From the NCBI RefSeq assembly GCF_003814875.1, contig NZ_RKQF01000001.1:10788001-10852000 (forward strand): DNA of 64,000 nt. The letters run 5' to 3'. Below are positions 17,470 through 26,149 of this stretch, piece by piece. The notes beneath the pieces are model-generated. The model was given only the letters and a program-made list of their open reading frames with translations, was not told the origin of the DNA and did not search any database. The stretch comes from Streptomyces sp. Ag109_O5-1. Lineage in GTDB: Bacteria > Actinomycetota > Actinomycetes > Streptomycetales > Streptomycetaceae. A program made the translations under genes and the position numbers. Each line of letters starts with the position of its first letter. Position 1 is the stretch's first letter.

Positions 17470-17564
17470 GGTTCCTCCCGGTCCTCAAGAGCTTCCTACA
17501 CCCCACCGACGAACGGCGCCGGGCGGAATCGACACACCGTGGTCATGCGTGTGTGTGGCCCCGG

Positions 17565-18911
17565 TCACTGCCACATCCCGTGCCCCCGGCCCAGGACGCC
17601 GTGCGGGTCGTGGACGGCCTTGGCCCCGGCCAGCGTGCCCCACAGGCTGCCGTAGTGCTCGCGCCAGTCCGCGGCGGACATCGGCAGCGCGTTGGCCGGA
17701 TAAGCCACCGCGCCCTCGGCCCGCGCGTACTCGTACGCTCGGCGGTTGGCGGCCACCATCGGGTCGGCCGCGCCGGGGACGGCCGTGCGCAGCAGGGCGA
17801 GCAGATGGACGACCTCGCCGCGCGGGCGCCGGAACAGCGGGGCCCGCAGGGTACGGGTGAGGAGGGGGTAGAGCAGCACCAGGCCGTTCTCGCGCAGGTC
17901 CGTGAAGGCCGGGTCCGCGAGGATGCCGGTCACGACGGACGCGGCGGTGTCCTCGGGGAGCAGCAGGTTCAGCCAGGGATGCGGGTGCAGCCACTCGCCG
18001 CTGGCGCGCAGGGTCTCCTCGTCGACCGCAACCCGGTCGGCGAACTCGGCGTACCCCAGGTCCTCGATCTCGGCCGTGCCGAAGGAGAGGTCCCCCAGGA
18101 GGGCCGTGTCGTCGGGCGGGGTCGGGCCCTGGTGGGCGGCCACGGCCTCGACCATGTACCGCCAGCCGTCGGCGGTGTCCTCGACGGGGCGGGCCTGGCC
18201 TTCGAGGTAGCCGAAGCGCCCGTCCGTGGCGAGCAGGCGCTGGTCGGACAGGTAGGCGTCGAGATCGGGGTAGTACAGGCAGTAGCGGCGCACCAGGGCG
18301 GGCGCGGGGGACAGCCGCAGGGTGGCCCGGACGATGACGGCGACCTGCCCCAGTCCGGCCAGGACCGTGTGGAAGAGCGCACCATGGCGTTCCGGCGAGC
18401 AGACCAGGTGCTCGCCGGCGCCCGTCACCACCTCCAGCTCCAGCACCGAGTCCGCGACCAGCCCGTGCCGGTGGCCGGCGCCGCCCAGCCCGCCGACGCT
18501 CAGCACTCCGCCGACGCCGGCCCCCAGGTAGTCGGTGAGGACGGGCGGCGCGAGCCCGTACGGGAGGGTCGCCGTCAGCACGTCACGCCACAGCGCACCC
18601 GCCTCGACCTCGACCCGGTCGCCGGTCACCGGCCCGACCGCGCTCAGCTCACGCAGGTCGAGGACGATCCCGCCGGGTGCCTGACCCTGGCCGTACATCG
18701 AGTGGCCGCCGGCCCGCGCGGCCACCGGGATCCCGCGCGGCCCGGCGTACGCCAGCGCGTCCTCGACCTCGGCAGCGGACCGCGGCCGCAGCACCCCCAG
18801 AGGCGGTGCGCACACCAGGTGACCGAAGTCCTCGGCCGCCTCCCGGAGGGTTTCCGGGCGGGTGTCCAGCAGTTCCACGAACGGTGCGGAGACACGGTCC
18901 GACGACGTCAC
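17565..18911 (-). CDS. FAD-linked oxidoreductase (PCMH/BBE-like, cytokinin dehydrogenase type)
   Basis: GTG at 18911 with GGAG 8 nt upstream gives 448 aa. The PCMH-type FAD-binding domain covers about 1-200: LRPRSAAEVEDALAYA, then ARAGGHSMYGQGQAPGGIVLDL near 60-82 (the usual pyrophosphate loop, with Gly-His for FAD contact), and YLGAGVGGVLSVGGLGG near 130-146. The C-terminal part (about 210-448) resembles the substrate domain of cytokinin dehydrogenase-like oxidases, ending in HDPHGVLGRGHGMW. The protein has no signal peptide with this start. It is divergent from the hypX operon, with about 295 bp between the two starts. The substrate is unknown. Confidence 0.83.
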   Translation of the reverse strand: MTSSDRVSAPFVELLDTRPETLREAAEDFGHLVCAPPLGVLRPRSAAEVEDALAYAGPRGIPVAARAGGHSMYGQGQAPGGIVLDLRELSAVGPVTGDRVEVEAGALWRDVLTATLPYGLAPPVLTDYLGAGVGGVLSVGGLGGAGHRHGLVADSVLELEVVTGAGEHLVCSPERHGALFHTVLAGLGQVAVIVRATLRLSPAPALVRRYCLYYPDLDAYLSDQRLLATDGRFGYLEGQARPVEDTADGWRYMVEAVAAHQGPTPPDDTALLGDLSFGTAEIEDLGYAEFADRVAVDEETLRASGEWLHPHPWLNLLLPEDTAASVVTGILADPAFTDLRENGLVLLYPLLTRTLRAPLFRRPRGEVVHLLALLRTAVPGAADPMVAANRRAYEYARAEGAVAYPANALPMSAADWREHYGSLWGTLAGAKAVHDPHGVLGRGHGMWQ

Positions 18912-19206
18912 GCGGCACACTCCAAAGAGGCATCGGCCGACACGGGCGGAACCATCTTCGTGGCGGGGCACGACGGACGGACACCGTTTCCCGCTTCGGC
19001 ACCTCACTCCCACGGTGGGTTTACCGCGCCGGAAACCGGGTCACCCCGCTGTGCACACCGCCGGCACGCCGGGTCTTCCGGTTCGTGACGGAGCCCAGGA
19101 CGGACTGAGTGTTCCGGGCGGGCGAGGCCCGTGCGGTCCAGGACCGTCGGCGAAACGCCGCCGAGGTGCTTCCCGGAAGCCCCTGAAGCCGCGAATATGC
19201 CGCACC

Positions 19207-20877
19207 ATGGACATTCTGCTCGTCGCAAGCGCGTTCAACAGCCTGTCCCAGCGGGTGTACGCCGAACTGTCCGACCTCGGCCACCGGGTGGACGTCGTCC
19301 TCGCCGGCCGCGGCCCCGACGCCGTCCGCGCCGCGGTACAGGACCGGCGCCCGGAGCTGATCGTCGCGCCGATGCTGAAGACGGCACTCCCCGAGGACGT
19401 CTGGCGGGAGCACACCTGCCTGATCGTGCACCCGGGACCGCCCGGCGACCGCGGCCCCTCCTCCCTCGACTGGGCCATCGCCGGACAGGCACCCCAATGG
19501 GGGGTGACCGTGCTCCAGGCCGAGGCGGCCATGGACGCGGGCGCCGTCTGGGCGAGCGAGCCGTTCCCGGTCGAGCCGGTCGGCAAGAGCGACCTCTACC
19601 GGGGCGAGGCCGCCGACGCCGCCCTCACCGCCGTCCACGAGGCCGTACGACGGTACGCGGAAGGCTCGTACAAGCCCCGGCCGCAGAGCGACCCCGAGAT
19701 CCACGGCCGGATCGTCTGGCGGGACGTCTTCCGGCAGGTGCGGCGACGGATCGACTGGGCGGCCGACGACACCGAGACCGTACTGCGCAAGCTGCGCGGC
19801 GCCGACTCGCAGCCGGGGGTGCTCGACGAACTCCTCGGCCGGGAGGTGTTCCTGCACGGGGGACACCCCGAGGACCGACTGACCGGGGAGCCCGGTGAGC
19901 TGCTCGCGACGCGGGCGGGCGCGGTCTGCCGGGCCACCCGGGACGGCGCCGTGTGGATTCCCGAACTGCGCCCCCGCAAGAACTCCGGCGACCCAGCCCC
20001 CTTCCGCCGCCCCGCGGCCGACGTGCTCGCCGCCCCGGACCTCCCGGAGAGCCCCGCCCCGCTCGAACTGCCCCCGGACCGCCGCACCTGGACCGACATC
20101 ACCTATCAGCAGCACGGCGAGGTCGGCTTCGTGAGGTTCTCCTTCCCCGGCGGGGCGATGAGCACCGACCACTGCCGGCGCCTGCTCGCCGCGTACGAGT
20201 ACGCACTCGCCCGCCCCACCCGCGTCCTCGTGCTCGGCGGCCGGCGCGACTTCTTCTCCAACGGCATCCACCTGAACGTCATCGAGGCCGCCCCGGACCC
20301 CGCCGAGGAGTCCTGGACCAACCTGAACGCCATGGACGACCTGGTCGAGGCCGTGCTGCGGACCACCGACCGGCTGGTCGTGGCGGCGCTCGGCGGCAAC
20401 GCGGCGGCCGGCGGCGCCATGCTCGCCCTCGCCGCCGACGAGGTCTGGTGCCGCACCGGCGCCGTCCTCAACCCGCACTACCGGCGGATGGGCCTGTACG
20501 GCTCAGAGTTCTGGACGTACACGCTGCCCCGCCGCGTCGGCGCCGAGACCGCCCGGCAGCTCATGGACGAGGCACAGCCGGTGAGCGCCGCCACAGCCGC
20601 CCGGACCGGGCTCGTCGACCGGCTGGTTCCGGTGCCCGCACAGGACTTCACGACCGAGGTCGAGCACCTGGCGGCCGCGCTCGCCGGCACCCCGGACCTC
20701 GATCGCCGGATCGCCGTCAAGGCCGCGGCGCGCCGGGCCGACGAGGCCGAACGGCCGCTCGTCGAGTACCGGAGCGACGAACTCGCCCGGATGCACGCCC
20801 TGTTCTTCGACCCCGGCGCCGCCTATCACGCGCTGCGTTCGGACTTCGTCCGCAAGGTCCCCGGCGGTGCCCGGTGA
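19207..20877 (+). CDS. hypX: HypX/HoxX, aerobic CO synthase for the hydrogenase active site
   Basis: ATG at 19207 gives 556 aa. The N-terminal half is a formyl-tetrahydrofolate-using domain: HPGPPGDRGPSSLDWA at residues 75-90 is the signature of HypX formyltransferases. The C-terminal half (about 300-556) is a crotonase domain with NGIHLNVIEAAPDP near 355 and GNAAAGGAMLALAADEVW near 398-415. Work on HypX shows that the formyl group of N10-formyl-THF is moved to coenzyme A and decarbonylated to release the CO ligand, which lets aerobes mature [NiFe] sites. It opens the plus-strand hyp operon and overlaps the protease gene by GTGA. Confidence 0.95.
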   Translation: MDILLVASAFNSLSQRVYAELSDLGHRVDVVLAGRGPDAVRAAVQDRRPELIVAPMLKTALPEDVWREHTCLIVHPGPPGDRGPSSLDWAIAGQAPQWGVTVLQAEAAMDAGAVWASEPFPVEPVGKSDLYRGEAADAALTAVHEAVRRYAEGSYKPRPQSDPEIHGRIVWRDVFRQVRRRIDWAADDTETVLRKLRGADSQPGVLDELLGREVFLHGGHPEDRLTGEPGELLATRAGAVCRATRDGAVWIPELRPRKNSGDPAPFRRPAADVLAAPDLPESPAPLELPPDRRTWTDITYQQHGEVGFVRFSFPGGAMSTDHCRRLLAAYEYALARPTRVLVLGGRRDFFSNGIHLNVIEAAPDPAEESWTNLNAMDDLVEAVLRTTDRLVVAALGGNAAAGGAMLALAADEVWCRTGAVLNPHYRRMGLYGSEFWTYTLPRRVGAETARQLMDEAQPVSAATAARTGLVDRLVPVPAQDFTTEVEHLAAALAGTPDLDRRIAVKAAARRADEAERPLVEYRSDELARMHALFFDPGAAYHALRSDFVRKVPGGAR

Positions 20878-21455
20878 CACGGCTGCTGGTGGCGGGCGTC
20901 GGCAACATCTTCCTCGGGGACGACGCCTTCGGCCCCGAGGTGATCCGCGCCCTGGCGGAGCGCCCCCTGCCGCCCGAGGTACGGGTCCGGGACTTCGGCA
21001 TCCGGGGCATGGACCTGGCCTACGAACTGCTGGACGGCTGGACGGTCGCCGTGCTCGTGGACGCGGCCGCCCGCGGCGAACGCCCCGGCACCCTGTCCCT
21101 GGTCGAGCCCGAACCGCCCGACGGCCGCTCGCCGGCCCCGCCCGAGGCACACGGCATGGACCCGGCGAAGGTGCTGGTCCTGGCCACCCACCTCGGCGAC
21201 GAACCCCTGCCCCGCGTCCTCGTCCTGGCCTGCGAGCCCGGCGAGCTGCCGCGCGGCGACGAGGACATCGCCCCCGGCCTGAGCGAGCCCGTCCGGGACG
21301 CGGTGCGGCGGGCCGTCGCGGCCCTGCACACCCTGGTCCCGGCGCTGCTGGCGGATCCCCTGGTCACGCCTTCGTTGGCCCGCCCGGAGGAATCCGCGGG
21401 CCGCGCCGCGGCCGGGCTCCCGCACACCGCCGCCACCGGCGCGGAGGATCGCTGA
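20874..21455 (+). CDS. Hydrogenase maturation protease (HyaD/HybD family, M52)
   Basis: The GTG start overlaps the hypX stop and gives 193 aa. The family signature GVGNIFLGDDAFG lies at residues 8-20, with Asp in VLVDAA near 63 and His in AHGMDPAKV near 94, the positions that sense nickel in HybD-type endopeptidases. It should remove the C-terminal tail of the large subunit after the His of its L2 motif once nickel is in place; the HhyL here has such a tail of 22 residues. The last 40 residues are a Pro/Ala-rich extension not typical of the family. It is the only maturation protease in the window, matching the single hydrogenase. Confidence 0.93.
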   Translation: MTRLLVAGVGNIFLGDDAFGPEVIRALAERPLPPEVRVRDFGIRGMDLAYELLDGWTVAVLVDAAARGERPGTLSLVEPEPPDGRSPAPPEAHGMDPAKVLVLATHLGDEPLPRVLVLACEPGELPRGDEDIAPGLSEPVRDAVRRAVAALHTLVPALLADPLVTPSLARPEESAGRAAAGLPHTAATGAEDR

Positions 21456-21531
21456 CGGACCAGTACCCGGACCGGGACCAGCCCGCTCCGAAGGTTCGTC
21501 CCGAGCCCAGCGACCCAGGAGCGGAGCACCC

Positions 21532-22254
21532 ATGTGTCAGTCGGAGGAGGTCACCCGGGCCGTCCTGGCCAGGAACGACGGCCTGGCCGCGAGCCTGCGC
21601 GACGACCTGACCGCGCGCGGGGTGAGCGTGGTGAACCTGCTCTCCAGTCCCGGCAGCGGCAAGACCGAACTGCTCGGCCGGGTGCTGGCCCGGGCCCGGG
21701 AACGGGACGTCCCCGTCGCCGCCTTCACCGCCGACCTCGCGACCGAGAACGACGCCGAGCGCCTGGCCCGTTCCGGAGCGCCGGTGAAACAGCTGCTGAC
21801 CGACGGGCTGTGCCACCTGGAGGCCCGGCAGGTCCGCGGCCATCTGGAGGGCTGGCTGCCCACCGACACCGCTCTGCTGTTCGTCGAGAACGTCGGCAAC
21901 CTGGTCTGCCCAGCCTCCTACGACCTCGGCGAACACCTGCGGATCGTGCTGATGGCGGTGACGGAGGGCGAGGACAAGCCCTCCAAATACCCCACCGCCT
22001 TCGGCTCCGCGCACCTGGTCGTTCTCACCAAGACCGACCTCGCCGGACCGGCCGGCTTCGACGCGACCGCCTTCGCCGACCATGTACGGCGGGTCAATCC
22101 CGGGGTGGAGATCGTGCGTTCCTGCGCCCGCACCGGCGAGGGCGTCGACATGGTCCTCGACCGGGTGCTCGCCGTACGGGACGGCGCCCCCGTGCACCGT
22201 CCGCCCCTCGCCCCGCACCCGCACGGTCACGTCCACGCCCCGACCGCCTCGTGA
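21532..22254 (+). CDS. hypB: HypB, nickel-inserting GTPase
   Basis: This 240-aa SIMIBI GTPase has the P-loop SSPGSGKTELL at 38-48, the metal/switch site with DGLCHLEA (Cys94-His95) and ENVGNLVCPASYDLGE (Cys126) around 119-134, and the base-recognition TKTD near 167-170. Cys94, His95 and Cys126 match the G-domain metal site of HypB proteins. The N-terminal CxxCGC high-affinity site and a His-rich N-terminal stretch are missing; instead the C-terminus has alternating His and Pro (HPHGHVHAP near 228-236). With HypA it loads Ni2+ into the large subunit. AGGAG lies upstream of ATG; the stop overlaps the hypF GTG. Confidence 0.95.
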   Translation: MCQSEEVTRAVLARNDGLAASLRDDLTARGVSVVNLLSSPGSGKTELLGRVLARARERDVPVAAFTADLATENDAERLARSGAPVKQLLTDGLCHLEARQVRGHLEGWLPTDTALLFVENVGNLVCPASYDLGEHLRIVLMAVTEGEDKPSKYPTAFGSAHLVVLTKTDLAGPAGFDATAFADHVRRVNPGVEIVRSCARTGEGVDMVLDRVLAVRDGAPVHRPPLAPHPHGHVHAPTAS

Positions 22255-24731
22255 CCGCCGCCCCCACCACGGCGGCCGTCCGCCGACGCGTCACCGTGTG
22301 CGGGACCGTCCAGGGCGTGGGCTTCCGCCCGTACGTCCACCGCCTGGCCGTCGATCTCGCGCTCGCCGGATTCGTCGGCAACACGGCGAACGGAGTGATC
22401 GTCGAGGTCGAGGGCCCGGCGTCCGACGTCGACCGGTTCTGCGAGCGGCTGGCCACCGAGCCGCCGCCGCTGGCCACCGTGACCGCGGTGGGTGTGGAGG
22501 AGGTACCTGTCACCGGCGCGGACTGCGGCTTCACGATCCGTGCCTCCGAGCAGTCGGCCCCGGGCCGTACCCTCCTCCCGCCCGACACCGCGACCTGCGC
22601 CGACTGCCTGCGCGAACTGTCCGATCCGGCCGACCACCGCCACCGGCACCCCTTCATCACCTGCACCCACTGCGGGCCCCGCTTCACCATCGCCACCGGG
22701 ATGCCGTACGACCGCGCGGTCACCACGATGTCCGGCTTCCCCATGTGCCCCGGCTGCGCCCGGGAGTACGGCGCCCCGGCCGACCGCCGCTTCCACGCCC
22801 AGCCCGTCGCGTGCCCGGACTGCGGGCCCCGGCTGCGGCTGGTGCCCGCCGCCGGCAGCGGAGTGAGACCCGCTCGCGACGGTGACGCCCTCTCACGGGC
22901 GCGAGAACTGCTCGCCGCCGGGCGGATCGTCGCCGTGAAGGGCATCGGCGGCTACCACCTGGCCTGCGATGCCGCCGACGCCCGGGCCGTCGACACCCTG
23001 CGCACCAGAAAGGCACGCGGCGACAAGCCGTTCGCCGTGATGTGCGCGGACCTCGGCGAGGCGGAGCGGATCGCCGAGGTCGGGACGGGCGAACGGGCCG
23101 CCCTCATCAGCCCCCGGCGCCCCATCGTCCTCCTGCGCCCCCGCCGCGGGGTGCGGCTGGCACCGGGCCTCTGCCCCGGCAGCCCGCACCTCGGCGTGAT
23201 GCTGCCCTACACCCCCGTCCACACCCTCCTCTTCGGCCTCCCCGGCGACCCGCCCGGCCCCCGCGTCCTCGTCATGACCAGCGGCAACCGGTCGGGCGAA
23301 CCGATCGTCACGGACGACGAGGAGGCCCTGACCCGGCTCTTCGGCCTGGCCGACGCCTGGCTCGCCCACGACCGGCCCATCGCCTCGCCCTGCGACGACT
23401 CCCTGCTGAGGGTGCGCGCCGACGGCACCGAGCAGGTGCTGCGCCGCTCCCGCGGGTATGTGCCGCGTCCGCTGCGTCTGCCCGTTCCGGTGCGGCCCGC
23501 GCTCGCGGTGGGCGGTGACCTCAAGAACGCGCTGTGCGTCGGCGAGGGCGACCTGGCCTGGTTCGGGCCGCACATCGGCGACATGGGCGACCTGGCCACC
23601 CTGGAGGCCGCCACCCGCGCCGAACGGCATCTGCACCGGCTGACCGGAATCCGCCCCGAACTCGTCGCCGCCGACCGCCACCCCGGCTATCACTCGTCAG
23701 CCTGGGCAAGCCGGTACGCCCATCAGCTCCCGCCGGCGCACGGCACCGGCACTCGGTTCCCGCCGGAACACACCGGTCGACTCCCGCTGAGGAAGCCGGT
23801 GTTCGTCCAGCACCACCACGCCCACATCGCGGCCGCCATGGCTGAGGCCGGCCTCGACGGCACCACACCCGTCATCGGCGTCGCCTTCGACGGCACCGGC
23901 TACGGCGACGACGGCACCGTCTGGGGCGGCGAGGTCCTCGTCGCCGACTACACCGGCTACCGGCGCCTCGGCCACCTCGCCCCGGCCCCGCTGCCCGGCG
24001 GGGACGCGGGCGTGGCCAACCCGTGCCGGACGGCGCTGGCCCGGCTGTGGGCGGCCGGCGTGCCGTGGGACGCGGACCTGCCCTGTGTCGCCGCCGGCTC
24101 CCGCGAGGAACTCAGGCTGCTGGCACGGCAGTTGCCGAGTCAGGTTGGCTGTGTGGCCACCTCCAGCATGGGCCGTCTCTTCGACGCCGTGTCCTCCCTC
24201 GCGGGGGTCTGCCACCGCGCGGGATACGAGGCCCAGGCCGCCCTGGAGCTGGAGGCACAGGCCTGCCCGGCCTGGGACGAGGACACGGCCGCGTACCCCT
24301 TCGGCGACCGCTTCGACCCGGCCCCCGCCCTGCGCGCGATCGTCACCGACCTGCGGCGCGGTACCCCGGCCCCGGTCATCGCGGCCCGCTTCCACCGCGG
24401 CGTCGCACAGACCGTCCTGGACCTGTGCCGGCGCGCACGCGCGGTCACCGGTCTGAGCACCGTCGCCCTCACCGGAGGGGTGTTCGCCAACGCCCTGCTG
24501 GAGAGCGCGAGCACCGACCTGCTGCACGGCGCCGGATTCACGGTCCTGCTGCACGGCGAAGTCCCCCCGAACGACGGCGGGTTGGCCCTCGGGCAGCTGA
24601 TGGTCGCGGCCCATGAACCGGCTGCGGCCCGGGCACCGGCCGAGGCCGAACCGGCTGGGGCCGAACCGGCTGTGGCCCACGAACGACCCGACGACGACCG
24701 ACGGAAAGCAGTCAGCGACGAGACGGAGTGA
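22251..24731 (+). CDS. hypF: HypF carbamoyltransferase
   Basis: The GTG start overlaps the hypB stop (GTGA) and gives 826 aa. Domains in order: acylphosphatase (about 10-95, CGTVQGVGFRPYVHRLA), two zinc fingers (about 115-190, four CxxC pairs such as CADC, CTHC, CPGC, CPDC), a YrdC-like nucleotide domain (about 205-390, AVKGIGGYHLACDA) and a Kae1-like domain (about 415-790, VQHHHAHIAAAMAE near 520 and GVAFDGTGYGDDGTVWGG near 545). It uses carbamoyl phosphate and ATP to carbamoylate the C-terminal Cys of HypE, the source of the CN ligands. The last 35 residues are a Glu/Pro/Ala-rich tail. hypC starts 3 bp later. Confidence 0.97.
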   Translation: MTAAPTTAAVRRRVTVCGTVQGVGFRPYVHRLAVDLALAGFVGNTANGVIVEVEGPASDVDRFCERLATEPPPLATVTAVGVEEVPVTGADCGFTIRASEQSAPGRTLLPPDTATCADCLRELSDPADHRHRHPFITCTHCGPRFTIATGMPYDRAVTTMSGFPMCPGCAREYGAPADRRFHAQPVACPDCGPRLRLVPAAGSGVRPARDGDALSRARELLAAGRIVAVKGIGGYHLACDAADARAVDTLRTRKARGDKPFAVMCADLGEAERIAEVGTGERAALISPRRPIVLLRPRRGVRLAPGLCPGSPHLGVMLPYTPVHTLLFGLPGDPPGPRVLVMTSGNRSGEPIVTDDEEALTRLFGLADAWLAHDRPIASPCDDSLLRVRADGTEQVLRRSRGYVPRPLRLPVPVRPALAVGGDLKNALCVGEGDLAWFGPHIGDMGDLATLEAATRAERHLHRLTGIRPELVAADRHPGYHSSAWASRYAHQLPPAHGTGTRFPPEHTGRLPLRKPVFVQHHHAHIAAAMAEAGLDGTTPVIGVAFDGTGYGDDGTVWGGEVLVADYTGYRRLGHLAPAPLPGGDAGVANPCRTALARLWAAGVPWDADLPCVAAGSREELRLLARQLPSQVGCVATSSMGRLFDAVSSLAGVCHRAGYEAQAALELEAQACPAWDEDTAAYPFGDRFDPAPALRAIVTDLRRGTPAPVIAARFHRGVAQTVLDLCRRARAVTGLSTVALTGGVFANALLESASTDLLHGAGFTVLLHGEVPPNDGGLALGQLMVAAHEPAAARAPAEAEPAGAEPAVAHERPDDDRRKAVSDETE

Positions 24732-24734
24732 CCC

Positions 24735-25025
24735 ATGTGTCTGGCAGTGCCCGGCAGAGTCGTGAGCATCGACGACACCGCCGATCCCCTCACCGGCCTG
24801 ATCGACTTCGGCGGAGTGCAGAAGCAGGCGTGTCTGGAGTACGTCTCGGACGTGCGGGTGGGCGAGTACGTCATCGTCCATGTGGGCTTCGCCCTGCAGC
24901 GACTCGACGAGGAGTCGGCTCTGGCCTCCCTCAAGCTATTCGAGGAACTGGGGCTTCTCGAGGAGGAGTTCGGCGACGCCTGGCAGCAGGCGGCCCGGCA
25001 GGCCGAGGGGAGCGAGACCCGGTGA
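24735..25025 (+). CDS. hypC: HypC, Fe(CN)2CO assembly chaperone
   Basis: This 96-aa protein starts MCLAVPGRVVSI; Cys2 is the essential ligand of HypC/HupF proteins. A beta-barrel core with VQKQACLEYVSDVRVGEYVIVHVGFA follows, and a C-terminal amphipathic helix (LASLKLFEELG). HypC binds HypD to build the Fe(CN)2CO unit and passes it to the large subunit. It overlaps hypD by 4 bp (GTGA). No HupF or HybG paralogue is present, so this one chaperone should serve both steps. Confidence 0.96.
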   Translation: MCLAVPGRVVSIDDTADPLTGLIDFGGVQKQACLEYVSDVRVGEYVIVHVGFALQRLDEESALASLKLFEELGLLEEEFGDAWQQAARQAEGSETR

Positions 25026-26149
25026 AGTACCTCGACGAGTTCAACGACCCCAAGCTGGCCCGCCGCCTGCTGGACGAGATCCGGGCCACCGTGACCCGGC
25101 CCTGGGCCCTGATGGAGGTGTGCGGCGGCCAGACCCACTCCATCATCCGGCACGGCATCGACCAACTCCTGCCCGAGGAGGTGGAGTTGATCCACGGTCC
25201 GGGCTGCCCGGTCTGTGTGACCCCGCTGGAGTGCATCGACAAGGCGCTGGAGATCGCCGCCCGTCCGGACGTGATCTTCTGCTCGTTCGGCGACATGCTC
25301 CGCGTCCCCGGCACCGACCGGGACCTGTTCCGGGTCAAGGGCGACGGTGGTGACATCCGTGTGGTGTACTCACCGCTCGACGCGCTCCAGCTCGCCCGGC
25401 GCCACCCGGACCGTCAGGTGGTGTTCTTCGCCATCGGCTTCGAGACCACCGCCCCCGCCAACGCCATGGCCGTCCACCAGGCCAGGCGCCTCGGCCTGAC
25501 CAACTTCACCCTCCTGGTCTCCCATGTCCGGGTCCCCCCGGCGATCGAGGCCATCATGACCGCCCCCGGCTGCCGGGTGCAGGGTTTCCTGGCCGCCGGG
25601 CACGTGTGCAGCGTGATGGGCATGGCCGAGTACCCGGAGCTGGCCGAACGGCACCGCGTGCCGATCGTGGTCACCGGCTTCGAACCGCTCGACATCCTGG
25701 AGGGCATCCGCTGCACCGTCCGCCAACTGGAGCGCGGCGAGCACCGGGTGGAGAACGCCTACGCCCGTGCCGTGCGCACGGACGGCAATCCGGCCGCGAT
25801 CCGCATGATCGAGGAGGTCTTCGAGGTCACCGACCGCTCCTGGCGCGGCATCGGCCGGATCCCCGCCAGCGGCTGGCGGCTGACCGAGGCCTACCGGGAC
25901 CACGACGCCGAGCACCGCTTCGACGTCACCGGCATCCGCACCGAGGAACCGGCCGAGTGCCGCGCCGGCGAGGTCCTGCAGGGGCTCATCAAGCCCACGG
26001 ACTGCGCGGCCTTCGGCACCACCTGCACCCCGCGCACCCCGCTCGGCGCCACCATGGTCTCCAGCGAGGGCGCCTGCGCCGCCTACTACCTCTACCGCCG
26101 GATGTCCGAACCGGCGCACCCGCGCGAGGAGATGAACCCCGTTGGCTGA
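25022..26149 (+). CDS. hypD: HypD, scaffold for Fe(CN)2CO assembly
   Basis: The GTG start overlaps the hypC stop and gives 375 aa. Conserved motifs are complete: CGGQTHSIIRHGID near residues 36-49, IHGPGCPVCVTP near 59-70, GFETTAPA near 140, and a C-terminal Cys cluster (LIKPTDCAAFGTTCTPRTPLGATMVSSEGACAAYY) that with earlier Cys binds the [4Fe-4S] cluster. HypD reduces the thiocyanate delivered by HypE to cyanide and carries the iron with HypC. The 3' end overlaps hypE by 8 bp. Confidence 0.97.
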   Translation: MKYLDEFNDPKLARRLLDEIRATVTRPWALMEVCGGQTHSIIRHGIDQLLPEEVELIHGPGCPVCVTPLECIDKALEIAARPDVIFCSFGDMLRVPGTDRDLFRVKGDGGDIRVVYSPLDALQLARRHPDRQVVFFAIGFETTAPANAMAVHQARRLGLTNFTLLVSHVRVPPAIEAIMTAPGCRVQGFLAAGHVCSVMGMAEYPELAERHRVPIVVTGFEPLDILEGIRCTVRQLERGEHRVENAYARAVRTDGNPAAIRMIEEVFEVTDRSWRGIGRIPASGWRLTEAYRDHDAEHRFDVTGIRTEEPAECRAGEVLQGLIKPTDCAAFGTTCTPRTPLGATMVSSEGACAAYYLYRRMSEPAHPREEMNPVG

